A DNA stretch of 64,000 nucleotides from Chaetomium olivaceum (Eukaryota > Ascomycota > Sordariomycetes > Sordariales > Chaetomiaceae): positions 297,369 through 361,368 of the forward strand of contig JAYWVB010000034.1 in NCBI GenBank assembly GCA_039881045.1, in the 5' to 3' direction. Shown in pieces: positions 22,752 through 35,060 of the stretch; position 1 is the first letter of the stretch, and every line of letters starts with the position of its first letter. Both the position numbers and the translations under genes were made by a program. The notes under the pieces are model-generated. The model did not search any database. It was not told the DNA's origin and saw only the letters and a program-made list of their open reading frames with translations.

Positions 22752-25700
22752 ATGAAGTCACTCGCCCTCCGCGGCCTCTTCCTCGCGGCTGTGCACCTGC
22801 TTGCGGGCGTATCCCCCGCTATGGCGGCGCCCCCCAACGAGTTTTACATCTACCAAGGCCAAGATTCGCTAAGCGGCACTGGTGCGAGCTTGTATTACTT
22901 CTTCGACGGCCACCCAGACTGCGACGAAGCGAACGGCGCCGAAACATGGATTGAAGAAGGGCGCGAGGACGTCAGTGAAAACGAGGGCGTCGTTTGTGAT
23001 GGCCTAGGCTGCAGCAACGGCAAATACAGCGAGTAGGAACACTTGAGTTTAACATTCACTGGGGACATTACAGTAAGTGGTATACTCACGCCATCTACAC
23101 TTGAAATCAACACTAACCAGTTCTACTCCTCTGCTCATAGCCATCTACAAAGACCGTCAACACAAAATGTACGACCTGGATGACAAATGGGTGGGCAGCT
23201 GCCTAGCCACAGACACCCTTGATGGAACAGGCATGCAAAGATAGCTTCGAGTGCGCCTCACCTTTTCCGGTATCCGGTGTTGCCATCTTTTGGTGCAGTA
23301 TGCTTGGTCCAGACCCCCAGCCCGACCCGGACCCGGAGCCCGACCCGGACCCGGTTCCGGAACCCGTCCCGGTCAAGCCTATCCTTCGCATCCAACCGCT
23401 TGGCGACTCCATCACCAAAGGCAGTGGATCGAGCGACGACAACGGATACCGAGGCCCTCTCCGAGACATGATAGTTTCTGATATCACCGACGAGGTCGAC
23501 ATGGTTGGCAGCCTCGCCCACGGAACCATGCCGGACAGTTCCCACGAGGGCCACAGCGGGCACATGCTGGCCTCGATCCGCGACTACGCTGAGAGCTCAC
23601 TCGGTGCGAGTCCCAATGTGGTGCTCCTGCACGCGGGCACCAACAACATGGATCTCGAGGTCGACGTCGAGGCTGCCCCGAGAATCATCCAGCAAATCAT
23701 TGACAAGGTCCACGACAGGCTCCCCGACACGGTCGTCATTGTAGCCAAGATCATCTGGGCCAACGACGCAAGGATGCAGGCCAACACGGATGCCTACAAC
23801 ACAAAGATCGAAGCACTTGTGGCCGACAATCAAGACGTGGGAAGGCCCGTTCTCCTCGCCGACATGTCTGATATTTTCACCACTGCCGACCTGAACGACA
23901 AGAAGCACCCAAACAACAGCGGGTACCGGAAGATGGCGATGGTCTGGTTAGATGCCATCAAAGACGGCATAGAAAGGGGCTGGATCACGGAGCCCAAAAC
24001 GCCAACCGAGACGCAGGGAGTCGGGCTGGGTGTGGGGCATGGCAGCGGCGCTGTTTACAACTGCGAAGGCGGCAACTGGGAGAAGCACGAGCGGTTTTTT
24101 GACGGCTTCCAGACGTGGGAAGAGAGAGGAGAGATCATACCGGCCAAACTTAACGGTCATCGTGACAAGGTCATTCTCGCTGATTTGAACGGCGACGGGC
24201 GCGCGGACTACATTCTGGCGGATAATGATGGCTCCGTCAGGGCGTGGATCAACAACGGTCTGGGACTGCCCTTTACCGAGTATGGCAAGATCAACCCCGC
24301 GTGGGAGTCCGTCACTGGCAACATGATTCGGATGGCCGATGTCGACAACGACGGGCTTGCTGATCTGATCATCCTGTATTCGGACGGGGCTGCCAAAGTG
24401 TGGAAAAACACGAACGGCGGGAGAACGTTCCAAGCTCTCGATGCAAAGTGGGCAACAGGGTTGGAGTCCCGGGAGAAGGTACACTTCCAGGACGTGGACG
24501 GAGACGGATATGCCGACTACGTTATCGTGTACAGCGGCGGGGCCGTCAAGTGGGCGAGGAATAACCACAACAACGGACAGGATTCGAGCAGAGGCAACTG
24601 GGAGGCGGCTGTCACAATTGCGCCTGGGCCCCAAGGGGTTCCACAAGACAGAACGCGCCTGTACGACCTGGATGGAGATGGAAAGACTGGTATGTTACCC
24701 CTATCCCCCGTCATACCCAGGCTCATTCAAAATGCCCATATTTTGGCACCAATATGCTAACTCTCTTTCTCTCCCAGATTACCTTGTTATCTATGAGGGT
24801 GGTGCGGTGATGGCCTCTCGAAACACGGGCAACCTTAACCGAGACGGGGCAAAAAACAACTTCGAGTCCTTAGGCACTATTGTACCAGGCGTCAACGGCG
24901 TAACCGGAGATATGATCCGGTTCGCTGACCTGGACGGCGACGGCCGCGCCGACTTCCTTGCGGTCGCGGCCGACGGCTCCGTCCGGGCGTGGCGGAACTT
25001 GGGCATTGTTGGGGACAAGGCCGCAAGTCTCCGGTTTGCCGACCTGGACGGTGACAACCGGGCGGATATTGTATCCGTCGACCCGGTTACGGGCGCTGCG
25101 CGGGCCTGGTTGAACCTGGGAGGCGGTGCGTGGAGGGACATAGGCGAAATTGCCCCCGGCCCGTCAGACGACACCTCAACCTCCCGATTCGAGTTTGCCG
25201 ACATCAACGGTGACGGACTGGCCGACTACATCCGAATCAATCAGGGCGGCGCCGTAAAGGCCTACCTCAACAACGGGAATATCCCTGACCAAGGCAAAGG
25301 TATCAATTGGCAGGATGCCATCACCATCTCACCCGGTCTTGAGGGCGTGCCGGGCAGCAAGGTGCACTTCGCCGATCTCAACGGCGACGGAAAGACCGAT
25401 TTTCTCGTCATCTGGGATGGCGGCGCGGTCACGGCGTACCTCAACACGGGCAGACTGCCTCCGGGCATCTGGCAGAGCGGATACAGCGTGGTACCGGGGG
25501 TGGGCGAGTCTGGCAGCAAGGTGCGCTTTGCCGACATCACGGGGGATGGGCGTGCAGAGTACCTGATCTCATATGACGGCGGCTCGGTCAAGTCATACAA
25601 GAATAACGGGAATATTCCGGACCTCGGCAAGGGGCAGAACTGGTTGGCTATGGGCGTCATCGCCGGCGGAGTGTCGCCGCAAGGTGTTGTACGCTTCGCT

Positions 25701-25808
25701 GACCTGAACGGCGACGGCAAGGCGGATTACTTGACGCTGTTCGAAGATGGGCATGTCAACGCGTATATTAATATTTGCTCGTGGAACGCGAGTTCAGTTG
25801 TTAAGTAG
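22752..25808 (+). CDS. Secreted SGNH/CE3-like esterase with Cys-rich N-terminal domain and ten VCBS repeats
   Basis: The ATG at 22752 begins a signal peptide (MKSLALRGLFLAAVHLLAG, cleavage near MAA). An unrecognised Cys-containing domain follows (FYIYQGQDS, later IYKDRQHKMYDLDDKWVGSC). A DPDPEPDPDP-type linker at about 23316-23378 leads to an SGNH hydrolase: GDSITKGSGS (catalytic Ser), GTNN (oxyanion) and DKKHPNNSGY (catalytic His region). These fit carbohydrate esterase family 3, many of which deacetylate xylan. The C-terminal half holds ten calcium-type DxDGDGxAD repeats, likely an FG-GAP/VCBS propeller. An intron at 24690-24777 splits repeat four. The 5' structure is uncertain. An intron at 23033-23120 fits the phase, but one unexplained frame change remains at about 23205-23240, just before KDSFECASPF. 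Confidence 0.8.
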
Positions 25809-26768
25809 ACAGACGGTATTGTTAGTGCTACTATAGTACACCACCCTAAATAACCACCCATCCAAACTCAAAACTTGTCCTTGTTCTCATCAAACCTCCG
25901 CAATACCTACCCGCCCGTGAAGATATGATGACCAACAAACCATCGGTCGAGAAATATGAAACTGATACTGACGCCCTTAAATACCCGAACCGTCGAACTC
26001 TCCTCCGCCACCTTACTTAGACTTAAAGCCTCCATGCGATAACCTTGCGGTTATCAATTGTCACATTGCCGCTAAGCGTCGCATCGATCTTGTCATCTCA
26101 ATTCCAGGCTCTTAGAATAGCGGCCGCGGCGCCGCTAAAGGTCGAACGCCGAGATGCGCATGGGGGGTGTGGGCGCGTTCCGCTGGTATTGAGACTATTG
26201 TATTCTTTGTTTGGGAAAGACCATTGCAGTAGTCCAACTACTGAGTGAGGGCAAGGTCGTATAACACCGGCTACAAAGCACCTAGAAGGGGAATACGGCG
26301 CGTCAAATCGGCATCACTGCCAAAACCCAAACCTCCACAAATCATCCATATGAGGACAGTTAGAAGGCTGAAGCTGTAGGCTTGGCGCAACAGCGGTAGT
26401 TAAACACTTTTGAACCCAACCTTCGAACTTCGTATAGGTTCATGTTTCCGTTCTCCCGGCAAAACGACAGCTTCTAGTTTCGTTGCTGTTCAAGGTGCGG
26501 TTTCTTGCCCTCAAAGATACCAGTTCTGGGCCATTTTGAGCAGACAGAGTTTTTATGCGCAGCAGCTTGCAAAAAGACCCTGGAGGGCTCTGAACAGCCC
26601 TCGGACTCTCGGCTTCCCAACTGGCTCCAGCTCTCTTGCCACCCCGGCTCGAAGTCGGGGAACCCTGCGAGTCCTGCCTTGCTCCCCTCACAGCATTGCC
26701 AACGGGGTTTGTTCGCGGCAGGGTGGGGACCAAACGGGCATCAAGACATGTTACGAATTTTAAATACA
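25809..26768. other. Convergent intergenic region, no gene seen
   Basis: It lies between the 3' ends of the esterase and the rhodopsin-domain gene. A hydrophobic open frame at 26045-26248 lacks an ATG and is not called. Confidence 0.5.
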
Positions 26769-28284
26769 CTAAATCTCGTCTAAGACACCCCAGTGACTCA
26801 CCGTTTCTGCACCACATGCAATTGGACGGGGGTTGCAATCCATGGTCACCTCCCCGACGGACCGGTCTTTTGATATGTCCCACTTGATGATAGCCTCCTC
26901 ACTCCGTGTCCCGTCGGGCTCGGCGCTGTAAAACCCCCCGTTCTCAGACGCTCCAGACCGAGATTCCGACACACCCCTTTCTTCAATTGTCGAGACCGGC
27001 GCACCATATACGCAATCCCTGTCCTGCGCCCCGAGCTCGAATTCGTCGACCGTCACATCAAGCGGGTGTTCTTTCCGGCGCTTCGTTCGTCTTCGGGTTT
27101 TGGCGCTGCCGCCCGAAATGGTCGGCAATCCGTACGTGTCCTCAACCGAGGAGATGGTTGATAAGCCTAGGATCCTGTGCACGAGTGGCCGAAGCGCAAC
27201 GCAGCATGTAGCCATAATGCCTACCTGAAGCTGGAGGCTGGAAAAGCTTTTATTAGAAGAGCTCCTCTGGACCAAGGACGGGGAAAATGGGCCGGCTCAC
27301 AATGTCCAGAAAGGAACGTTAAGGTGATATGTCTTGTCTTTATGAGCACTGAATTGCTGCTGCCAGATTGTCTTCACCACGCCCAGTCCCACGGAGCTAC
27401 GAATACACGGTAATTAGCCTAACATCGCACACGGGTTACGCGAGTGACTTACAAGTATCCCAGACTTAACACCCCGATGAGGTACAAGCGTACCCTGATG
27501 CTCAGCCTGATATGCCACACCACTGGGATGGGCACAAGCGCGAAAAAGACGTCGGTGGAGGTGGCCAAAATAGTGTTGCCCATAGCGATCTTCACAAAGA
27601 GTCCAACCGGTCGGCACTTCCCATCCTTTATCGAAAGATCCCAGTACTTCTTCAATGGTGTACAGTGCGTAAGGTGCAATATCCAGTAGACGAAGGTATA
27701 TATCCAGACGATGGCTACACGCATTCGTGTCAGCCGGACTCGTTCTCATCACCCGAGAGACGCAGAGTATTTCTTACCTAACAACCCCCAGATGACTCTT
27801 CGATAGAGCCGCCATATTTGATGGTTGGTGAAGCGCAGAAGATTCCACGCGATAGCCGTCTTCAGAGCACACAAGCCCCAGTTCGACCCGACCATCTGGA
27901 GGAGAAAGCCACAGATCCGGAAGATGTGGCCCTCTTCAAGAGATATCAGCTCGATATGCCGGCCGAGACCATTGCGTGCCTGCACCACAAACAAGACGTA
28001 CGATGTCGTCGCGCATATCTGTCCTCGAGAGTTAGCAGGCTTTACCGAATCAGCTGATGAATTCCGTCATCCGTGGATCATACTGCAGCTATGCAAAGTG
28101 CAATGTCGTCCCTGCCGAAACTCTTCGACACCGCCGCCCTCGCATAGACCCTCAGCCCAACAAAGACCAGACCGAGAACCTCGAATGCGGTCAGCACTCC
28201 CATTTGCACGGCCGTCGTTGTGTCGGCAACCCTTTCTGGCGCGGGGTTCAGGTCCGTCACCAAGTTGGCGGGCCACAAAGCCAT
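26769..28284 (-). CDS. Fungal rhodopsin-domain (PTH11-related) seven-helix membrane protein
   Basis: Five exons read leftward: 28084-28284, 28018-27778, 27714-27453, 27396-27301 and 27237-26769. Every intron has GT-AG ends and the phases agree, giving 422 residues. Hydrophobic segments match the plant-pathogen PTH11-like layout. They include GVLTAFEVLGLVFVGLRVYA then FGRDD after helix one, SYVLFVVQARNGLGRH, WIYTFVYWILHLTHCTPLKKYWD, FFALVPIPVVW and a last helix around QLQVGIMATCCVALRPL. The extracellular cysteine in the CTPLKKYWD loop is typical of this integral-membrane family, whose members act as putative sensors. The C-terminal tail of about 130 residues is soluble and holds a basic patch TRRRTKRRKE. 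The ligand and function are unknown. No frame changes are seen. Confidence 0.85.
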
Positions 28285-29495
28285 TACGGCCGCCGGTTTG
28301 TGTCTTGCCTTTGCAGTTTGCTAAGTCATTGCATGTGGAGAAAATGGCAGGCGTGGTAAAAACGTTGGGATCATGAGCAAAGTTTGTTGTGTTGCTCCTT
28401 CGGTGTTGATGTCGGGAACTAAGTTCGGCCCGCTGTGAAGGAACACGGCTCATCGCCTTGCTTTCGGCCATCACACCGCCAAGACTCGGTGAGCTTGGTT
28501 CACTGTCACCCTGTAAAACCGACGGGGAAGACGAACATGCGTCCGCGTCCCGGGAAGAAACCGATGGGGCCAATCATCCTGGCCGAGACGTTCCTCAGCC
28601 TCCGGACTTCAACGCCGAATCCGATAGCCAAGACTTCGTTTCAAGCCACCGGGGTGTGCTCGGTTATCTCCCGTCGCAGCCGGACCCCTTTCTTTCTTTG
28701 GAGCGACGCGCCCAGGTGCTCGGACAGGATGCGGAACCACACTGCAAAATAGCGACGAGAACACGCGAGTCCGCATGGAGTTGATGAGAGTAGATACCTA
28801 TTTGTAAAAGCTACAATGAAAGCAGTACTGTCTGTCTATGCTGAGCTCATTGCCCTTCGGCGATGATAGGCACCTCCTGACCAAAAAAGGTCGAACACCC
28901 GAGCAGAATAAGTCCATGTAAAGGGAAGGGGAAAAAACCCCAAAGAAGAAGAGGTGGAGCAAAGGGATGAATAATGGAAACAGAGGAAAATAAATCTAGA
29001 TAAAGTAAAAATATCCCAGACTACTTCTTTTTTCGTTCCTACAACCTGAGCTTCTACACCTTGGAGTTCGACTTTTTTTGCCCATCTTGTGAGAGGCTGG
29101 CGGAGAGGACAAATGAGGGACCAACTCAAGAAATAAACCATCAGCCACCTAAGCACAACTGAAGTAACTAGTGTAATTCCGTAAATACGTTGGCGGTTGA
29201 TTGATTGCTTAGGTCGTTATTGGTAAAGTATGGTTGGGTCGTGTACTCGTGTACTTGTATATTCCGCTCACTCAAATTGAACTCTCACTAACATTTGATC
29301 CAAGACCGACCCAGCGCGTTCTTTTGGCAGAGTGCCACTGTTTTCAACCCCGTGTCCCCAACTCCCTTTTAATGAGGGCGTAAAGAAACCGTCCTGGTTG
29401 ACCAGTCTGGTCAGATCCCCCTCGTTGGCCGTGTCTGCTTTGTTGTGGCGTTCCCGCCGTCGATGATTTCCCAAGAAGCAGGCATTGGATGATTA
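28285..29495. other. Intergenic region upstream of the rhodopsin-domain gene and downstream of the NLR
   Basis: No convincing gene is seen on either strand. It holds the rhodopsin-domain promoter and probably the NLR 3' UTR near 29,300-29,495. Confidence 0.5.
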
Positions 29496-32133
29496 TTAGC
29501 GCTCCTCTAGCATCTTGGATAGTTCCTTGTTCCCCTTATCTTTGGCCAATCCCATCGGTGACCAACCGTGGATACCCTTTAAACTGTGCAGTGCCCCTTT
29601 ATCCAACAGCAGGCGGACCATGGACTTGTGCTCGAGCTCTACAGCCCGTAAGAGCAGCGTTCGATGCCCATATATAGATGTATATGGGTGCCTTACAGCC
29701 TGCGTATCGCCGAGAGGGTTCATTAATGGCAGCATCAAACGGACTAGGGAAACACCCGAGATGGTTTGCCACCAGGACATCGGGGCCCATTGATGATAAG
29801 GGCGGGGGGTAGGCATCCAAGGACAGAAACCCCCTAGAAAGTAGAATTCAAGGCTGGTTCGGATCGGCGATCCACGCGAGTAGCGCTCGTCGTAGGCCCG
29901 ATGCGGGAGGATATAGTCCCTGTCCAGTGAAGTACCATCACAGACTTCAAGCAACAGCTGAGCGCTCGCCTCACACCCGCCTTCTACAGCCCAGGTCAGT
30001 GGTGTGCAACCACCCATGGCTCCTGCCTCGGGCGCAGCTCCGTAATTCAGAAGAAGTGACATGAGCTCCGTGTGTCCCCTAAAAGCCGCCCAGTGAAGTG
30101 GCGTGGCGCCTGTATAGTCCTCAGTCCTAACGGAAGCCCCCGCCTCGATTAGGGCCTTCACCACTGTCGTGTAGCCTCTTTCTATTGCGTACACCAGAGG
30201 GGTTCGTTCGAGCGAGTCTGGTGCGTCGATGTCAAACTCGCCCTTCCGTTCCAACATCTTCGACAACGACGTTGTCAACCCATTACGGGCAACCACATGT
30301 GCAAGACCTATCCCACGCGGTGGACAGTCGGCCGTTATCGCATTTTTGTGTACAGTGTTGTACTTCCGTACCCATTGGTCCACGAAATGATTCGACGGCC
30401 AGCCGAGATGGTCCAGCAGACTCTCTTGGCTCTTCTGACTCAACCCGGCATGTGTTATCCAAAACTGGCTGGCGTATTCCAGAAGGGGGAAGTCCGAGTC
30501 GCTACATTCTTGCTCGGCATCGACATCTGCCATTTTCAAGTAGTTTATGCAGGCTCTGAAGATGTGGTCGTGCGCAAGATCGAGAATGGTCTCCGCGTTG
30601 CCCTCCTCTCCTTTCATAAGCAGCAGGCCACCATGGTTGAAGAATTCCATCACTGTGTGGTGGATAAACTGGACGACGCAGCCGTTCGCTGAAGCCACAG
30701 TTTCGAGCAACCCGTGACTGAGTCTCTTGATTTCTATTGTCATGGTCTCCTTGCTTTTTGCAAATGCCGGCGCCACGGATTCGTACTTCTTCAAAGACGC
30801 GTAATGGCTGCCATGATGAGCGTCGGGGTCGAAAATAATCGCCCACCGCAACTCGTCAAGAGTCAGGTGTCTCTGAGCACAGAGGACCCATCGCATTAAC
30901 GTCAGGGCGGTCGGCGTCTTCCAGATGTCAAGAACGATGCTTCTGTAGAGGTCGTCGAGATCTTGCGGGATTGAGTCGATCGTCTGTCTGATGGTCTGTT
31001 CAATCTCGTCGCACCCTGTTCCAACTTCCATCTTTTGCGGCCGCTCAACAGCAAGACGGGCCCAAATAAAGAGTCCATTGGAGTGTGTCGCTATGAGGTC
31101 CGGGACGGGCAGTGTCGTTCGATCTCTAAGGTGAGCCAGTTGAGTCTGGGCATAGTTGAAGACGTCCGGTTTGTTCTGCTCCTCGACCTTGATCTCGAAG
31201 CCGCCTCCCCAGTTCTGGAGCGGATAGTGGCGGCAACTGACGCATATGAACAACCTAGGACGACGAAGGCGGTTGAAACGCTGCAGAACCTCCTCGGCAC
31301 CTTCTCGCCCACATTCGTCTAGGGCATCTACGAATAGCCAAGTGGTGCGTTTGGTGGATATGTCATCGATTGCCCAGTCCAAGAAGTTGCCTAGATGTTC
31401 AGTATCCCATGCAACCTTTGAACCCTCTTTCCCATCCCACTTGCTTTTGAAGGTCTCCACAAGCTGAGAGAGAGATGCCGGTTCCTGTTTGAGGACCTGG
31501 TAGAGAAGAGAGCGGTACATGCCAAGCGGGCTGCGCTGCAGCTCCTCGCCGCGGCCATGAAAGAAGAATGACAAGGTGAGGTCCTTCTTTTTCACTATTG
31601 TCTTTTTCAACTCGTGCTCGGCGTACCGCAGCAACGTCGATTTGCTGGATCCCGGCTTCCCTTTGATCCACATCAAGGCTCCTGGATTGGAAAGCCACCG
31701 TCTCCATTCGTGATGTTGAAATAACGATTGACAGGTCCCTGCTATTGGAGTTTTAATATCGGCCGATCGATCGTTCATGGTATCAAAGGCTAGAAAAGCT
31801 AGGCATTGCTCTTCCGCAGTCGGGGCGGGCACCACAGGCGGACTGCATGGGCTCGTCAGTCGTGATTAGTTACAAGACAAAAGAAGGGGAAAAGAAAAGG
31901 AAATCGGGTAAAAGAAAATAAATTTTATCGGTAAACCCAATTTCTTTAGCCCGTAGGATGACTACCTATTCGTTCCTACGATCGAAGTTTTGCTAGCATT
32001 GGGGTTTGCAGTCCGTCTTTACTCAGCCATGAAGTGAGTAGGTAGATGCTTACACATAATACCTGTTGAAATATTGGGACCCGTATATAGTCTGAGGTCC
32101 ATTAACTTGATTGGAGATTGATCGAGGTTTCAT
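29496..32133 (-). CDS. NACHT-ankyrin NLR with N-terminal amyloid-signalling motif
   Basis: I join a 71-nt first exon (32063-32133) to 29496-31842 through a 220-bp intron. The donor is GTATTA, the acceptor CATGCAG, and phase 2 matches exactly, giving 805 residues. Residues 5-22 read SISNQVNGPQTIYGSQYF, a prion-like motif matching the C-terminus of the neighbouring hydrolase. Next come the NACHT-flanking GTCQSLFQHHEWRRWL, Walker A GKPGSSKST (about 85-93) and Walker B LFVDALDEC (about 193-201). A helical region follows, then about four or five ankyrin repeats from about residue 580 to the end (TPLVYAIERGYTTVVKALIE, TPLHWAAFRGHTELMSLLL). Such receptors are thought to oligomerise on ligand binding and template amyloid folding of their effector, causing cell death. 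The NACHT and ankyrin parts are clear. The first exon is my inference, strongly supported by phase and motif match. Confidence 0.85.
32063..32133 (-). other. NLR first exon encoding the amyloid motif
   Basis: This tiny exon runs from the ATG at 32133 to an AG|GTATTA donor. It encodes 23 residues, almost all of them the motif. No other open frame upstream of the NACHT part gives a start codon in phase. Confidence 0.75.
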
Positions 32134-32711
32134 GTTGCTAAGTGCGATATCTGCCTACTAAACGCAGATGAGGCATTCGGGGTGATATTAGATTGATTAT
32201 GGGCGGCGGGCCAGGGCTTGAGATAAAAGAAGTTGGAGCCTGGGGATAAAAGGACGAGGGAGCGGGGCGGACACCCAGCCTCGAGCCCCATCTGTGATCG
32301 ACGCACCTACTCTAAGTACGAATACCAGCTGCTCTTTACCCAACTCTCATCCTTTTCTCAGAAGGTGTTCAAGCCGAGAGGGCGCAGTCCAATCGGCGCT
32401 TAAAGGCCGTGTGTCAAATCCTGCGAGCACCCGAAGAATGCCAGGGTACGAATGGCTCGCGCTAGGTTGGAGGATGCCCGAGTGCCTCGAAAGGGGGTTA
32501 AATAAACCTGTCAAGACGGCCAATGCTCGTATTCGATATCCTAAGCACCCTCCCCTCAAACTCCCATCGGGTTACGTAGGACAGCAACTCAGCAGCCCAA
32601 ATTTGTCAAACCAGCCCTACTACGAAACATAGCAAACAAGCCCGGTTTAACGCTCGACGCTCACCGTACCTATTAGGCTATCTCTACCAACCCCAACGTC
32701 AGACAGCGAAA
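32134..32711. promoter_or_regulatory. Shared divergent promoter of NLR and hydrolase
   Basis: The two start codons are 578 bp apart and face away from each other. No gene lies between. Such spacing suits coordinated expression of a receptor and its effector; no specific operator is recognised. Confidence 0.6.
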
Positions 32712-34026
32712 ATGTCGCATCTTGGACTCCAGGAACTGACCTCCCCGGAGGGGCAAATCTCGAGTTCGTTCCCCAGACCCTACCTTCTCTGAAAGTTGAA
32801 TTTGCCTTCGCCTACATATCTGTCACTTCATCAGCGTATATTGTTTTCGCACTAGTTTCAACGGCCGACTTCAATACCGTCAAACCTGTCAGGCATACAT
32901 CTAGAGTCTCTGACCATTCTGCCTAGTATCGTTTTTGTCCCTGGTCTATTTGGAAATAGAATTAACACCTGGCCTGCGGGTAACGGTGTTCTATGGCCAG
33001 AAGCCCTCCTCGGTCAAGACATTCCCAACGCTCGAATCTTGACCTTTGGCTATGATGCCGATGTCACGAAGGTTAACCTTAGCGACGAGCTCACCGAAGG
33101 GACGATGGAGACTCACGCAGCCGATCTGTGCGACCGGCTCTCTGGGTTCCGTGCCACCACGGATTCCGCAGATCGGCCTCTGGTCTTTGTAGCCCACAGC
33201 CTGGGTGGCTTGATCTGCGCTCAGGTCAGTCTTGTTTCTCGATCTAGTTACAGACATTCGACTGGTAATGGAACTGAACCACCATCTAGTTAGCAGTCAG
33301 GGGCGCGCTTGCTGCTGAACCCGACAACGTCGCCATCATTGCCAACAATACCCGTGGTATGGTCTTTCTCGGGACGCCATTTCACAGCTCGCCTGTGGCC
33401 CCTTTGGCCGAAGTCTTTAGTAGGATGGTCTCTGTCCTTCACCGCACTCATACTCAGAAAGTGAAGGATCTTAAACAGAAGTCGGAGAAGCTGCAAATAT
33501 TGGGCGAGTCATTTGCAACGGTCCTCCACCAACGCATCAGGAATAACAAGGAGATCCAAGTCGCTTTTTTTCACGAGATGAAAAGGTTGCACGGGGTGCT
33601 CGTAAGTGTACAACGTGGATCAGACCCGCACACCTTGGACCCTTCGTGTACCCCTTTCCATTCTATACTGTTATTTTCGTGACCGGTAACATTAGCTTTC
33701 TAGGTTGTGCCTGAGCTGAACTCGCAGATTCCCGGATTCGGCGACCACGCCTCCATCAACGCCGACCACTCCGCCATGTGCAAGTTCCCCAATTCGGACG
33801 ACCCTGGATACCAGATTGTAGTCGCCGCCATTAGGAAGGTGGCGACGGCTATGGAGGACCAGTCGAATGGCACCGTGCGTAATTCCGTTTCGAGTTCGGA
33901 CCTTAACCATGTTCGCCTAACCATTTCTAGAACTCTGGCCATCATTACGTCAATAACAACTACGGAACGGTCAAGAACCAGGTGGTTGGAAGCCAGACCA
34001 TTAACGGGGGTATGCATTTTGCTTAA
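32712..34026 (+). CDS. SesB-like alpha/beta hydrolase effector with C-terminal amyloid motif
   Basis: Five exons are joined: 32712-32763, 32893-33224, 33290-33601, 33704-33874 and 33931-34026. They give 320 residues with all phases consistent. The first donor is GTTCGT, unusual but acceptable. The start MSHLGLQELTSPEG resembles SesB/lipase-like proteins. IVFVPGLFGNRINTWPAGNG and ARILTFGYDADV follow, then the nucleophile elbow VAHSLGGL with Ser120. GMVFLGTPFHSSP follows, and a likely catalytic His254 sits in INADHSAMCKF. The last exon encodes residues 290-320 and holds TVKNQVVGSQTINGGMHF (302-319), paired with the NLR N-terminal motif. Known relatives (SesB, SBP of Chaetomium globosum) are effectors activated by amyloid templating from an NLR. 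The substrate is unknown. Unlike many neighbours, this gene shows no frame change. Confidence 0.87.
33931..34026 (+). other. Hydrolase last exon encoding the amyloid motif
   Basis: This exon adds only the Asn/Gly-rich tail after the hydrolase fold ends at NGT (residue 289). It follows a 56-bp intron with GTGCGT donor and TCTAG acceptor. The prion-like tail is therefore a separable module. Confidence 0.8.
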
Positions 34027-35060
34027 AGAAACCGAGGGCCCTCGATATGATCGTTTGCTTCTTAGTGTATGTTATTCTGGAATTAGCTACAAATCGTAGA
34101 AATCGGGAGATTGGGTGGATTATCGTCATGATACCATAGTTTGGGATCGAAACGACGTCTAGACTAGCAAGCCCAGGTGAGCTGGCATCCTCTGGCTAAA
34201 AACAGCCGAACTCCAAATAAAAATAAGTCAGTGCAAAGAAAAGTAAAAAACAACAGCCTGGTAGGCTGCGACAAATCTGGGCACACAGAATTTCCTTTTT
34301 CGTTTGTAGTCTTGAGTCTGGGTGAGCTATGGATGCAGGAGAATCGGTCATAATGTAGCCATTTATGAGACCCAGTCACTCAAAGAGGGCACTATTGGGA
34401 TGGCCTTGCTTCATTTTCATTCTTGGTCATTTCTTCTATACCATAATGGCTCTCAACAATACCTCGCTCTTACCCAGCTGGTCAAGATAATCCCGAGCTC
34501 AGAAAAGTGACACCGACTTCACCCTTTTTCCCGCCCTCCTAACACCCTTAGTCTTCTCTTCTTCCTCAACCAGCTCGCGACCTCAACAGCTGCTACTGTT
34601 ACGGGCTTGGGGGGGTGCTGGGTTGCTTGAAGGGGACATTTGTGTATTCCGGGACCGGGTAGGTTGGAAGAGTGATGATGTCGAAGGATTACCGTCCCCG
34701 CGGTTGATGCTTGGACTTTGAAGTAACATTGGCTCAATCTCACATGAGCTGAATTGAATGGGTGCATGGCATTTGTTATTCTGAGACCACACAAGACCCA
34801 TTATATCCGTCAATCTGGAGCAGGGGTCAGAGTGTATCTCAAGTATGGGGAGAAAGTGACCGGAATGAAACAGGCCACAACGTATCGTAGATTTGATATA
34901 CACAGCAGAATATCTGATATCTCCGTGCTTGAAAGAATACCCAGAAAAAAACGCAATCCCAAAATCAACGAAAGCTCCCGCCGTTTGCTATCAACGAGTG
35001 CGAAAAAAGCTAGCGCCACTACTACAAGTATCACGATCCGTCATTCAGCAACGTGTTGCT
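34027..35060. other. Intergenic region, no supported gene
   Basis: It lies between convergent 3' ends. I searched it for a third protein carrying the amyloid motif and saw none. Confidence 0.5.

Noticed and set aside
26045..26248. Open frame resembling a small secreted peptide
   Set aside because: It has no ATG, only a TTG start, and no family resemblance; it lies between convergent genes.
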